Shown piece after piece: positions 11,446-21,575 of a DNA stretch of 64,000 nt. Both the position numbers and the translations under genes were made by a program. The DNA comes from Nansenia antarctica. Taxonomy: Eukaryota; Chordata; Actinopteri; Argentiniformes; Microstomatidae. Where the stretch lies: NCBI GenBank assembly GCA_963989245.1, contig OZ022342.1, forward strand, positions 35,067,179 through 35,131,178, read 5' to 3'. The stretch's first letter is position 1. Each line of letters opens with the position of its first letter. The notes below the pieces were generated by a model. It saw only the letters and a program-made list of their open reading frames with translations. It did no database searches and was not told the DNA's origin.

Positions 11446-11628
11446 CTGGCGTGGTTTGGGCCAGGGAATACAACGACGCAGAACCAGTCGAGTTTCAGCT
11501 ACTGAAACACATTGATGTCAAGCCCCCCAGAGGTGATCTTCCTGTGCAAGCCCCATCCGGACTTGACGTGGACAGACAGAAGTATCTCTTTGACAAGATC
11601 AGAGAATTCTGTTATGATGAGGCAAACC

Positions 11629-11927
11629 GCTTGTTAAGTCTGACGTCAAAAGTGACGTTTAGCCATTTCCGAGTCCAAATCAGAAATTCTCCGCACCGGA
11701 GTACCTGTGAACTACAGCGGTAGAATGACAGTTTAATCGTTTTTTAGACTCGGATCTATTCATACAACAAGGGACACAGCACTTTCCCGTTTTCTCCATA
11801 TTGTCAGGGTATTTGAGCCTCGGAAAAGCGCTATATAAATATAATTAATTATTATTATTATTTCGGCATCTCGAAGACAGCGCCTCAGCCAACGTTGGCC
11901 CCGGAAATACGTCACGACTTAACAAGC
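11629..11927. mobile_element. About 300-bp MITE, family repeated at the window end
   Basis: The left end CGCTTGTTAAGTCTGACGTC is mirrored by GACTTAACAAGC at the right. The first 130 bp recur at 63868-64000 with few changes. The interior contains a tail-like aaaagcgctatataaat and an ATT-rich run. It interrupts the coding exon above. The target duplication could not be fixed. Confidence 0.55.
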
Positions 11928-12040
11928 AGAAAGACACCACATGCCCATGCCCACCAGACTCCACAGCGCCTCAGAACAAGGTATCTCAGAACAAGGCACC
12001 TCAGAAAAAGGCACCTCGGAACAAGACTGTCCGTTTGTAG

Positions 12041-14795
12041 CGGCAGGAGAAACACGCTGGAGGAATGCAGGAATTGCACACTACCTGACTACTTGAGAAA
12101 TACCTGAACACTTTCATTTTCATATTGTTGAACTTTGCACAGCATGTTACTGTTTACACTTAATTACTTACATGTGACACTTTATACATGTAACCCCTGC
12201 CATATGGGCGGGGCCTGAGTTCTATTTTAAATAAGTGGCGGTATTACCTGTAATAATAAACTATTCAAATTATGACGATCAGTGCCTCCATTAACTATGT
12301 GGAAGTATTTTAAATAGGACTTCCTTTTTAATCCTTTTAATGTATTTATGTTTTAATTATCATATGAATTGCCTATTACCTGTTTATGACACAACACAGT
12401 GGCTTTAAAATCAAATACCAAAGGGTATATATTTATTTACTAAATGCTAAATTTAAAGTATTGGTAGTCAATTATAATGTTATACAAAGTCAATAGACAA
12501 TATTCACAATACAATGTCAACAGACAATATCACAATATCACATAACCAAATATAGGCTCAAAGCCTATTCCAATTCTTTTCAAGGAAATAAATGTAATGT
12601 TTCCAATAAACTCAAAGTCAACTCAAAGGATTCACAATTGTACAATATATCATTCAGTAAAATAAAAAGGTGGGGCCACACTCACACACACACACGCACT
12701 CTGTAACTCAGTCCATTAACTAGTGTTACCGTTGCAGCTGACGGTGCTTGTGAGCGGGGGGCCTTGAAACTGTTATGGCCACTTCACTCGTCCACACGAG
12801 GTCCAAACAAAAGCTTGTGCGTGGTTCAGTACTCACGTAACCTCGTGGGGAACTCGTAGGTAAACGAGGGGTTTGAAAGATGGTGTAAAAAGAGGCAGAG
12901 ATGAGGGGGATGAGGTCCAGCGCTCTCCCACGAGCGCAGGAGAATGATTGAAGGACACTGACGCGAAGATTCAATGGACGGTCTCGAGTTACCCCAGGCG
13001 ATTGGAAACGGTCTCCGTTGTCCAACGAAGAGCTTTCCTTTTGCTGGGTCTCTCGACTTCCAATTCTGAATTAACAGAATACACTGAGCTACAAAATCCA
13101 ATAGCTATTTCGTTTTGATAAAGCTAGAAACAATTTATCACTCAGCAAAGGCTAGCAACATACTAACGTAATTATGCTAAGCTAACCGCTAGCCGCGATT
13201 AGCTCTATAGTCAAATATAACATACTACAACGAGTAGGTGTAGCTTATAAACAAACACCAGACATATGTATTTACCTCTGGTAGCTTCAATGTGCACCAA
13301 CATCCAAAAGAATAACAATTCGTTGATTCCCGAATTGTTAATACACACAGCATACACAACAAGTCTTACTTCCCTCGACGAGGTCCTCAAACACTCTGAC
13401 ACGCAACCTAACCCTATTAGTACAAAGTCCCGCCCCCTCTCTCTCAGATTACATTTCATTGGCTAGCTCTTCCCGATGGACCAATGAAATAAAGAAATGA
13501 TTGAATGACAAATAACCAATGAGCGAACTCACATTAGAGTTTGTAAACAAGTACACATTATAAACTTATAACAATGTTAATAACCGTGTACATAACCATG
13601 AAATGATGCTTATTTATTAAATGGACTTATTTATTGAAATGCTCATAGCTCACGTTAGTAGCTGGGCTACATACACTTTATGTTACACTTTATTACTTAT
13701 CATTACTTATTTACTTGTGTTTGCACAGCATGTTACACTATTGATTGCACTTTAATTCTGCTGTAGTGCGACTACCATCACTTATAACTTTATTACTTAT
13801 CATTACTTACTTTACTTATTTACTTGTGATTATTGTGATGGTATTGTTGTGATTATGTACCTTGCTGCAAAGCTAATCTTGAAGAACCACAGCCAAAGAT
13901 TTTTATTATTGTGTACTGTAAAATAAATTCTGATTCTGATTCAAGACTTTTTTGTTTCATTAAAATAATAATAGTTACAACAACCATAAAGCCTCCATAA
14001 TGATAAGCTGGCTAATTAGCTTAGGTAATACCTTGCTAGGTAATAATGTTAGCTATAGCTATCTGACCCAGTGACTACCACTGACAGCTGACAGCTAGAG
14101 GGGGAGTGGTTGGGGGTGGGGTTAACCAGACATTGTTACCGCCCATTACCTGGCTGTGTGAAGGTGAGAAAAAACAATATCTTTGAATGGCATTTTCTGT
14201 GCTTAGTGATTTCAGGTGTAGCAACTTTCAAATACTCATGTCGTCTTCAATCTGTTTCCGATTTCAATGTATGATGCATCATTTGAAAGCTTACAATCTG
14301 TAGTTTAAGCACATGTAAAAAATGATTTCGCCTACAGGTAGCCCTTTTCATTGTCAGTTGTCACAATTCGCCCTAGAATCATCTATGAAAATAAGACGAT
14401 TTTACTAAAAATATTTGGATTATAGGACCAGTTAAAACTGTCACGTACACTTCCATAACATGGGACATAGTGAGTATACTGTACTCTTGGACATGCAAGG
14501 AGTGACAAGGCCAGGTATTGACTGGTGTGAGGCATCGAATGCTCACTGTATTTGTAAGTGAGTTGCCAGTATGCACTGTATTGTGTAGTACTAATTTTGT
14601 TTGGATAAATAATTGATCATTCATATTTGATCAGTGTGTAATTACGATTTAATTTAATTAAAACATACTTATGAATATTATATTCAATCTAAATGTTTGC
14701 CAAATAATCAGTTGGTTGCAACCTCAACATTATCACTAGATAGTCACTAAAACTTACACACTGATCCATTTGATGCCTTGAATGAATTTTAATAC
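12041..14795. other. Stretch without a recognised gene
   Basis: I see only a short CA repeat (about 12681-12698), repeated ttacttatcattactta motifs at 13690-13840, and a LINE-type 3' tail at about 13910-13945 (aataaattctgattctgattc). The block 12720-13480 is less AT-rich and might be an unassigned LTR or UTR, but no paired copy is present. The last exon expected for the HECT gene on the minus strand was not found here. Confidence 0.5.
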
Positions 14796-14936
14796 CTCTG
14801 GGACCACATTCACACTCGACGATCTTGGAAGAAGAACCTCCACTGCCTCCGGTCTTTCCTTTAAAAGTTGAAGGACCTGACACTCCTTCAGCCCCTTCCT
14901 CAGCTGTTTCACCTGCTCCCTTCTCCGGCCAAGGAC
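14796..14936 (-). CDS. G2E3-like HECT gene, C-lobe exon
   Basis: On the minus strand the exon is bounded by an acceptor (tatcgtag) and a donor (CAGAG|GTATTA). It encodes EQVKQLRKGLKECQVLQLL and then ERPEAVEVLLPRSSSVNVVPE. This matches the segment that follows the LLFHAV motif in fish G2E3-like HECT proteins (consensus IKQLRRGLKETGxxPLL). In the family a further exon with the catalytic Cys loop follows; I could not find it. Confidence 0.7.
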
Positions 14937-15092
14937 CTACGATAATAGTTATTAGAAGAAAAATATGTATAATAGTTATTAGAAGAAGAATCCACTTCTA
15001 TGGCCAATGCCTTGGTTAAGGCATGAGCCTAACCTGATTACAACAGCAATCTCCAAAGGGCAATTGATTCAACAGCAAATACTGAAACCTAC

Positions 15093-15221
15093 TGCATGGA
15101 TGAGAACCTTCTCAGCCAGCCATTTCCGATTGTCAGAAGTGAGTTGGGGCAGGTCCCAGTTCAGGCACAGGTCATGCAGGGTTTGCTGTTCGTCCTCACT
15201 GAGGTTTCTCTGGCCATCAAG
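15093..15221 (-). CDS. G2E3-like HECT gene, middle exon
   Basis: The acceptor is taattcacag and the donor is ATGCA|GTAGGT. The exon encodes NLSEDEQQTLHDLCLNWDLP, then QLTSDNRKWLAEKVLIHA. The spacing of the WDLP and LIHA motifs matches fish G2E3-like HECT proteins. No stop codon interrupts it. It lies 188 bp from the preceding exon on the same strand. Confidence 0.72.
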
Positions 15222-15409
15222 CTGTGAATTACAAAACAAACAAAGCAGCACGAATCCTGTTAAAAGGTTACATGTAAATATTATCATGTTGTTACACAAT
15301 CAGTGATCCCGAACTACATTAATGTTGTTCACCATTACAGCATTGTCGTCAAATGCAAATGATAAGCAAGGATATGGAGGGAAAATCTTTTAATAAACAT
15401 GGAACTCAC

Positions 15410-15536
15410 AATCTCAACCATTTCCCGTATGTCCATGTCTGGGCAGTCCAGACAGGACAGCTGAGTGTTCTCAAACAGTGCCTGGCTCAGTCCAGTCAAC
15501 CTGGGACCCCCGTGGATAAAAGAATGGCCGATCATT
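15410..15536 (-). CDS. G2E3-like HECT gene, GRMIxHSxxHGGP exon
   Basis: The acceptor is tctcacgcag and the donor GAGATT|GTGAGT. The exon encodes MIGHSFIHGGPRLTGLSQAL and ends LDCPDMDIREMVEI. The HSFIHGGP motif is characteristic of the atypical HECT domain of fish G2E3-like proteins. The N-lobe segments that should precede it are not visible between here and 20580, where a Gypsy element fills most of the intron. Confidence 0.72.
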
Positions 15537-15718
15537 CTGCGTGAGAGTGAGATGAGAACAAGTTTCATTTATCATCCACAATAGTTTTTTATGAATAAGC
15601 ACAAAACTTGCTTTTTGTCATATCTGACACCTATTTGCCATTTGTAACAATATCACACTCCATTTGAAATAGAACTGCAATAATATTACTATATCAACTA
15701 CAATAATAAATAGAAGCT

Positions 15719-15954
15719 TGTAGTGACTACATTATGGGTTCATGTTCTCCTCTTACTGTTGGTTGTGTAGTGGGAGGGAACCAGTTCTGGCACTAGGGGC
15801 AGAGGGGAGGATTATTAACGTTGCAACTTCCTGTTTAGACTCAACAGTTTTGGTGATCTATTTTCTGGTCCTGTACTGAGAGTACAAGTTGTTATTTTGA
15901 TTAAACAGTTATCATTACGTTGCCTACGTCTTTCCTTTTTCCTCCGGCACTACA
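15719..15954 (+). repeat. 5' LTR of Gypsy B copy 1
   Basis: 236 bp, TG...CA termini. It carries the copy-specific bases GACTCAAC near 15840, also present in its own 3' LTR but not in the copy at 50451. Confidence 0.95.
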
Positions 15955-16030
15955 CTGGTGACCCCGACGTGGATTTTTGTTAACGTAATTGTGTACAAAA
16001 ACCAGCGAACGAACATTACAATCCTGCAAA

Positions 16031-16783
16031 ATGTCCGGGCGAGGAAGACGTTCAAACCAGCGGCAGCCATCACCATCCCCTGTCAGGGTAACGCGTGGTG
16101 CGCACACTCCCACTCTCAAGCTACCAGAGTTCTGGGACTCAACGCCTGCTGCATGGTTTGCTATTGTAGAGGCACATTTCAACAAAAGTGACATCGATGA
16201 CGACGACGACCGGTACAACCATGCTGTGGCAATGTTGGGCAGCTCCACCGCAGCTCGAGTGGTAGGTTTTTTGTCTGCTCCCCCGACGACGAACAAATAT
16301 GAGCGCCTCAAGGCCCTGCTTCTAGAGACATTTGAACTGTCCACTGCGGAGAGGGTGCGTCGCCTATTTGCCATGTCGGACTTGGGTGACGAGAGGCCTT
16401 CTGCGCGCATGGAGAGGATGCTAAACCTGCTCGGTACAGAAGACCCCATGATCCTCTTCACAGAGCTGTTCATGCGCACATTGCCAGCTCAAGTTAGGAT
16501 GGCGCTGGCCAACACCGCCATCATGGAGCCCCGCGCCCTGGCCAGAGAGGCGGACCGGTTCGTCTTGGCCATGCCTCAACGGTCCCCCGACCTGCTCGCT
16601 CCCGCGGCCGCCCCGCCACCCGACCGTCGCAGGAGAGCGAAGGATGACGCCAGACCTTCTGGCCAGCAGGGTAACGCTGCGGGCCATTGTTTCTACCACG
16701 CCACTTTTGGCGCCAAGGCCAAACGGTGCCGCTCACCCTGCACCTTCGGACCGACGGGAAACGGCGGGGCCGGCACTCAGTAG
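16031..16783 (+). CDS. Gypsy B gag (copy 1)
   Basis: The frame is open from 15989. The ATG at 16031 (context caaaATGtcc, product beginning MSGRGRRSNQ) is the more likely start, giving about 250 residues. A capsid-like alpha-helical region covers most of the protein. The C terminus carries a CFYHATFGAKAKRCRSPC motif, the zinc-binding ending typical of this Gypsy group in place of a CCHC knuckle. Pol overlaps the last 97 nt in the -1 frame, so frameshifting is the likely route to Gag-Pol. The translation appears identical to that of copy 2. Confidence 0.9.
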   Translation: MSGRGRRSNQRQPSPSPVRVTRGAHTPTLKLPEFWDSTPAAWFAIVEAHFNKSDIDDDDDRYNHAVAMLGSSTAARVVGFLSAPPTTNKYERLKALLLETFELSTAERVRRLFAMSDLGDERPSARMERMLNLLGTEDPMILFTELFMRTLPAQVRMALANTAIMEPRALAREADRFVLAMPQRSPDLLAPAAAPPPDRRRRAKDDARPSGQQGNAAGHCFYHATFGAKAKRCRSPCTFGPTGNGGAGTQ

Positions 16784-19700
16784 TGGCCCTGAGCGCTGGC
16801 GTCACCAACAGGCTGCTCTTCATACAAGACACCGCCTCTGGTCGCAGTTTCCTTTGTGACACAGGTGCCCAGTGGAGCATCATTCCGGCAGAGAGATCGG
16901 ATGTGGCGAAGGAGGAGCGTGGTCCGCAGTTGGCAGGCGCGGACGGCACACCTATCTGCTCTTATGGCACTAGGGCGGTGGACGTGTGCTTCGGAGGGCA
17001 ATGCTTTTCGTGGGATTTTGTCATAGCGGCTGTCACATTTCCCCTCCTTGGTGCGGATTTTCTGTGCGCCCACAACCTGTTGGTGGACGTGGGGAACAGG
17101 CGCCTGGTCAACTCACAGACTTTCGCTTCCTTCGCCTGTACGCAGGGGGAGGCGGTCTACAGCGGGTGGTCCAATACGCTCGCCGAAAGTGACCAGTACC
17201 TTCGGCTGCTCGCCGAATTCCCCGACCTTACCAAGCCCACCTTCTCCGCGCCCACGGTGAAACACGGAGTGGAGCACCACATCGAGACCGAGGGGCCTCC
17301 CCTCCACGCCAGGGCCAGGCGCCTCAACCCGGAGAAGCTGGCCATCGCCAGGGCGGAGTTTGCGCATATGGAGCAGGTGGGCATCGTTCGGCGCTCGAGC
17401 AGCCCCTGGGCGTCTCCCCTGCACATCGTCCCTAAGTCAGACGGCGGGTGGCGCCCATGTGGGGACTACCGCCGCCTCAACGACGCGTCCAAGCCTGACC
17501 GCTACCCGGTCCCACATGTCCAGGACTTTTCAGCGAACCTGGCAGGCAAACGCTTCTTCTCCAAAGTGGACCTGGTACGGGGGTACCATCAGGTGCCGGT
17601 GCACCCCGAGGACGTCCCTAAGACGGCCGTAATCACGCCATTTGGACTCTTCGAGTTTCTGCGGATGCCGTTCGGCCTGAAGAACGCGGCGCAGACCTTC
17701 CAACGCCTCATGCACTCGGTGCTCCGGGACCTACCATTCCTCTTCGTCTACTTGGATGACATCCTCGTCGCAAGCACCACGGAGGAGGAGCACCTGTCCC
17801 ACCTCCGGGCCCTTTTCACACGGCTCAGCCAACATGGGCTGATTGTCAATCCGGTGAAGTGTGAGTTCGGACGGAACACCATCGACTTTCTCGGGCACCG
17901 GGTCTCCGCAGAGGGGGTGACCCCCCTCCCCTCGAAGGTGGAAGCTGTCGCTGCTTTCCCGCGCCCCAGCACAATCAGCGAGCTCAAGGGGTTCATCGGG
18001 ATGGTAACCTTCTACTATCGCTTCCTCCACCACATCGCTCACATCCTGCGGCCTCTGTACGATGCCCAGAAGGGCAAGACTCTGAAGCAGCCGGTGGACT
18101 GGACGGCGGAGCGTGTCAAAGCCTTTCAGGACACCAAGGCGGCCCTGGCCCGCGCTGCCATGTTGGCCCACCCCTCGCCCTCGGCACCCACTGCTCTCAC
18201 CACGGACGCCTCTGACTTTGCTGTGGGAGCGGTGTATGAACAGTGGGTTGGGGACGCCTGGCAGCCTCTTGCATTCTTCAGCCGCCAGCTGTCTCCCAGA
18301 GAGCAAAGGTACAGCACATTCGACAGGGAGCTCCTCGGGCTGTGGCTTGCTGTCAGACACTTCCGTTTTTTACTGGAGGGCCGCGAGTTTACGGCCTACG
18401 TGGACCACAAGCCACTCACGCACGCCATGTCCAAGGTGGCGGAGCCGTGGTCCGACCGCCAACAGCGCCAGCTCGCCTACATATCCGAGTTCACCACAGA
18501 CATCCAGCACGTTGCTGGGAAGTCCAACCAGGTCGCGGATTGTCTCTCCAGGGCGGTGGTTGGTGCGGTCCAACTGGGTTTGGACTACGCGCGCATGGCT
18601 GCAGACCAGGCCGCCGACCCCGCCGTCCAGGCTCTCAAGTTGTCGGACACAGGACTGCGCCTAGAAGAGGTGGTTTTCGGTGACGCAGGGGCCACGCTCC
18701 TGTGCGACGTCTCCATGGGTCAGCCACGACCGGTGGTCCCCGCCAACTGGAGGCGCCCCGCCTTCGAGGCGATACACGGCTTGTCTCACCCTGGTAGGAA
18801 ACCGTCCTCACGGCTGGTGTCAGAGAAATTCGTCTGGCATGGGCTCAAGAGGGATGTGAGGGCCTGGGTAGACACGTGCATCGCCTGCCAGCGCGCCAAG
18901 GTGCATCGACACGTCAAGGCCCCCCTGGAGCAGTTCTCTGTGCCTGAGCGGAGGTTCGATCATGTAAACGTGGACCTGGTAGGGCCGCTGCCCCCCTCGC
19001 ACGGATACACCTATCTCTTTACCATGGTGGACAGGACGACTCGCTGGCCGGAGGCAGTTCCGCTCTCCTCAACGACAGCCCCCGACCTGGCCCGGGCGTT
19101 CATCGCGGTGTGGGTCTCCCGCTACGGCACCCCTGCTGATCTCTCCTCTGACCGTGGCTCACAGTTTACTTCAGAGCTGTGGGCAGCGGTGGCGGAGAAT
19201 CTGGGGGTCAAGCTCCACCGCACAACCGCCTATCACCCGCAGGCGAACGGGCTCTGTGAGCGTTTCCATCGATCCATGAAGGCCGCCCTTCGAGCCAGCC
19301 TCACGGACAGCGACTGGCTTGACAAGCTGCCGTGGGTCATGCTGGGGCTCAGGACAGCGCCTAAGGAGGACCTCCAGTCGTCGTCCGCTGAGCTGGTGTT
19401 TGGACAGCCGCTGCGGGTCCCCGGTGACTTCATTCCCAAGTCAACGGAGCCCTGGTCCGCCGCCGCTCAGCGCGCCTCCCTGCTGGACAGCGCCAGGACC
19501 TTCGTCCCGGTCCCGACTACGCAGCATGGTGTCCCTACTTCGAGGGTGCCCCCGGAGCTGCACTCAGCGAGGTTCGTTTTCATTCGTCATGATGGCCACA
19601 GGACTCCACTACGTCCTCCTTATGACGGGCCTTTCCGTGTCATCGAGGCCGGAGCCAAGAACTTCATGGTTGACATGGGGGGTAGGCCTGAGTGTGTGTC

Positions 19701-19995
19701 CGTTGATCGCCTCAAACCGGCCCACTTGGACCTTGAACTGCCCCTGGACTTGGCCCTGCCACCGCGCAGAGGCCGGCCTCCAGTCCTACCTCCCCTGCCG
19801 CGCCCTGGCCATTCCCCCCTCCGACCCCGACAACCCCCCGCAGCTCGCGAGCCCCCGGTCGTCACTGCCCCCCGTCCTTCCCTGCAGGAGGACGTGATGG
19901 GCGATGTCACACCTCCTCCCGCACCTCCTGACTTTACCTACGATCGTAGGGGCCGGGCCATACGCCCTCCTCGCCGTGAGGATTTCCAATATTGA
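16687..19995 (+). CDS. Gypsy B pol polyprotein (copy 1)
   Basis: An open frame of 1102 codons in the -1 frame relative to gag. Domains in order: retropepsin (FLCDTGAQ near residue 60); RT from about residue 200 with VRGYHQVPVHPED and the YLDD box; RNase H near 500 (TTDASDFAVGA, AYVDHKPLTH); integrase with HHCC zinc site (C..C in TCIACQRAK) and DDE core (VDLVGPLPPS, SSDRGSQFTS, NGLCERFHRS). A GPF-type module (YDGPFRVIEAG) and a proline-rich tail end it. No stop or frameshift is seen. Translation probably starts by frameshift from gag rather than at the first Met. Confidence 0.92.
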   Translation: MFLPRHFWRQGQTVPLTLHLRTDGKRRGRHSVVALSAGVTNRLLFIQDTASGRSFLCDTGAQWSIIPAERSDVAKEERGPQLAGADGTPICSYGTRAVDVCFGGQCFSWDFVIAAVTFPLLGADFLCAHNLLVDVGNRRLVNSQTFASFACTQGEAVYSGWSNTLAESDQYLRLLAEFPDLTKPTFSAPTVKHGVEHHIETEGPPLHARARRLNPEKLAIARAEFAHMEQVGIVRRSSSPWASPLHIVPKSDGGWRPCGDYRRLNDASKPDRYPVPHVQDFSANLAGKRFFSKVDLVRGYHQVPVHPEDVPKTAVITPFGLFEFLRMPFGLKNAAQTFQRLMHSVLRDLPFLFVYLDDILVASTTEEEHLSHLRALFTRLSQHGLIVNPVKCEFGRNTIDFLGHRVSAEGVTPLPSKVEAVAAFPRPSTISELKGFIGMVTFYYRFLHHIAHILRPLYDAQKGKTLKQPVDWTAERVKAFQDTKAALARAAMLAHPSPSAPTALTTDASDFAVGAVYEQWVGDAWQPLAFFSRQLSPREQRYSTFDRELLGLWLAVRHFRFLLEGREFTAYVDHKPLTHAMSKVAEPWSDRQQRQLAYISEFTTDIQHVAGKSNQVADCLSRAVVGAVQLGLDYARMAADQAADPAVQALKLSDTGLRLEEVVFGDAGATLLCDVSMGQPRPVVPANWRRPAFEAIHGLSHPGRKPSSRLVSEKFVWHGLKRDVRAWVDTCIACQRAKVHRHVKAPLEQFSVPERRFDHVNVDLVGPLPPSHGYTYLFTMVDRTTRWPEAVPLSSTTAPDLARAFIAVWVSRYGTPADLSSDRGSQFTSELWAAVAENLGVKLHRTTAYHPQANGLCERFHRSMKAALRASLTDSDWLDKLPWVMLGLRTAPKEDLQSSSAELVFGQPLRVPGDFIPKSTEPWSAAAQRASLLDSARTFVPVPTTQHGVPTSRVPPELHSARFVFIRHDGHRTPLRPPYDGPFRVIEAGAKNFMVDMGGRPECVSVDRLKPAHLDLELPLDLALPPRRGRPPVLPPLPRPGHSPLRPRQPPAAREPPVVTAPRPSLQEDVMGDVTPPPAPPDFTYDRRGRAIRPPRREDFQY

Positions 19996-20016
19996 GGTGA
20001 ACACTGGGGGGGCTGG

Positions 20017-20252
20017 TGTAGTGACTACATTATGGGTTCATGTTCTCCTCTTACTGTTGGTTGTGTAGTGGGAGGGAACCAGTTCTGGCACTAGGGGCAG
20101 AGGGGAGGATTATTAACGTTGCAACTTCCTGTTTAGACTCAACAGTTTTGGTGATCTATTTTCTGGTCCTGTACTGAGAGTACAAGTTGTTATTTTGATT
20201 AAACAGTTATCATTACGTTGCCTACGTCTTTCCTTTTTCCTCCGGCACTACA
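20017..20252 (+). repeat. 3' LTR of Gypsy B copy 1
   Basis: 236 bp, apparently identical to the 5' LTR of the same copy, which indicates a recent insertion. Confidence 0.95.
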
Positions 20253-20579
20253 AGCTGATGAATAGAAGGGGGCTTGAGGGCTTACGAGTTTGGCAATGTA
20301 TAGCTTACATATACAAAAAACTGTGCATAGTACGTTGCACAATACATTATTTTATCTGTTTCGTTGCTTATAATGGATTCTAAACGGCCTGTGTTAATTC
20401 ATGTAGTCAGTAGTCATTGCCTATTTAGTTAATCATTAGGGAGAAAACCAAGTTGCTGATGCAAATGACACTGCCTTGTGTGAATACTCATGGTTAAATA
20501 AATAAATGTATCAACAGTTTATCAGTTGTGTTAATGGAACAGCACATTTAATATGTAAGTGAAAGAGGTACAGGTTCAC

Positions 20580-20849
20580 GTTCTGCTGCTAAAAGAAAGC
20601 CAAAATACTCCTCCTGAGGAGGAGGGGGGCATGGGGGTTCTCCCTGAGGAGGGGGGCATGGGGGTTCCCTCTGAGGAGGGGGGGGGCATGGGGGTTCTCC
20701 CTGAGGTGGTGGGGAGCATGGGGGTTCCCTCTGAGGAAGAGGGGGGCATGGGGGTTCTCCCTGAGGAGGAGGGGGGCATGGGGGTTCCCTCTGAGGAGGA
20801 GGGTGGCATGGGGGTCCTCCCTGAAGTGGAGGGGGGCATGGGGGTTTCC
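20580..20849 (-). CDS. G2E3-like HECT gene, repeat-encoded linker exon
   Basis: A strong acceptor on the minus strand (ctttcttctgcaag) starts the exon at 20849. Joined in phase to the exon ending at 20960, it reads ETPMPPSTSGRTPMPPSSSE, made of alternating 10-residue units of the type GRTPMPPSSS and EGTPMPPSSS. The product would be a disordered proline/serine linker. The 3' boundary is uncertain: the frame ends at a TGA at about 20576, and possible donors before it are weak. All three frames of the array are open, so only the splice phase argues for this one. Confidence 0.5.
20613..20849. repeat. 30-bp minisatellite
   Basis: About eight units of a 30-bp GC-rich sequence (ggcatgggggttctccctga / ggcatgggggttccctctga alternating), with units shortened or altered near 20650 and 20705. 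It coincides with the linker exon. Confidence 0.85.
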
Positions 20850-20959
20850 CTTGCAGAAGAAAGGAAGAAATGTTTAGACATTTGGTTACTACATTGAAAT
20901 GACCAATACTATTGTTTCATAAATACTGGCACATGAAATAACAAAAATGTCAAACTTAC

Positions 20960-21063
20960 ACACAACTGTCCACATGCTCATTAATAATAGAGTGTAGGAA
21001 TCGTTGACCACAATATAAACAGTCCACCATGGGTCCATTAGTTGGTTCAACATCCATAGGCAC
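20960..21063 (-). CDS. G2E3-like HECT gene, C2HC zinc-finger exon
   Basis: The acceptor is aatgctag and the donor TGTGT|GTAAGT. The 104-bp exon encodes a short acidic start (VPMDVEPTNG) and the finger CLYCGQRFLHSIINEHVDSC, with C-x2-C-x11-H-x4-C spacing like a UBZ finger. It enters in phase 0 from 21356 and leaves in phase 2 to 20849. In fish G2E3-like proteins a comparable finger sits after the LDLDP motif and before the HECT domain. Confidence 0.68.
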
Positions 21064-21355
21064 CTAGCATTAGACAAATACAACACTGATCGAATCAGAT
21101 ACATGCTACAAGTTTGATACAATAACAGACAATACAGTACTGTTTTATCCTTAAATTTCACTTTGTCCCAATACTAATGGAGGTACTACTGTACAAGTCA
21201 GAAATAATCAGTGTATTACTAATTTAAATATACAGTATACGATAATATAAAGGCAAGTGTCCAACCCTCACATCAAGCACACAGACATGGGAATCAAGAA
21301 GGAATAATGTCATAACAAAGGAATCGAATGTGTTAAGAAAGCTTGCTTCACTTAC

Positions 21356-21575
21356 AGGATCCAGATCCAGATCTTTCTGAAGGGGCCTGATATAAATAGT
21401 GGATGTTCCCAGAAGACATCCACAAAGAAAGAGTGGAGTATAACCACTACCAGGACATTGGATTAAATCCAGAGCTCTTGTTCTGGTCTGGCCCCGTGGC
21501 CTGAGTAGTTTGATTCCTCCACTGCCTTCAAGCTTGGGATACACCAAGGTCAATTGTTCCATTAACCCCTGGGCA
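21356..21575 (-). CDS. G2E3-like HECT gene, conserved N-terminal exon
   Basis: The donor GATCCT|GTAAGT is excellent. The acceptor is probably aaggtgcag. The exon encodes LMEQLTLVYPKLEGSGGIKLL and ends YIRPLQKDLDLDP. This is the block that in the family links the N-terminal AGLG region to the zinc finger. With the acceptor proposed, the phase does not match the donor chosen at 30261, so a small exon may be missing or one junction is wrong. Confidence 0.65.

Larger units (their letters stand above)
10321..12040 (+). pseudogene. Downstream exon split by Harbinger and MITE insertions
   Basis: The exon starts after tgttgcag and is in phase with the exon ending at 10188. It reads FDAQRP up to 10340, resumes at 11449 (VVWAREYNDAEP ... 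LDVDRQKYLFDKIREFCYDE) and, after a MITE at about 11629-11927, ends from 11928 with a basic tail built on a short NKxxQ-type repeat, with TAG at 12038-12040. Proteins with this pattern occur in multi-copy, transposon-linked genes of aquatic animals; function unknown. Confidence 0.5.
15719..20252 (+). mobile_element. Young intact Ty3/Gypsy element (Gypsy B, copy 1)
   Basis: Two 236-bp LTRs (15719-15954, 20017-20252) appear identical by eye. They start TGTAGTGACT and end GGCACTACA. The 4-bp duplication AGCT flanks the element (15715-15718, 20253-20256). The primer-binding region TGGTGACCCCGACGTGG follows the 5' LTR and a G-rich tract precedes the 3' LTR. Gag and pol are both open. It lies, in opposite orientation, within the HECT gene. 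A second copy is at 50451-54985. Confidence 0.95.

Noticed and set aside
12720..13480. Possible solo LTR or retroviral leader
   Set aside because: Composition shifts, but there is no paired copy, no TG...CA boundary and no target duplication that I can see.
17731..18360. Long ORFs antisense to and in other frames of pol (also 52464-53093)
   Set aside because: They overlap the strongly conserved pol frame and are duplicated only because the element is duplicated.
20559..20897. Plus-strand ORF of GMGVLPEE-type repeats
   Set aside because: It mirrors the minisatellite. Splice sites and phase support the minus strand instead.
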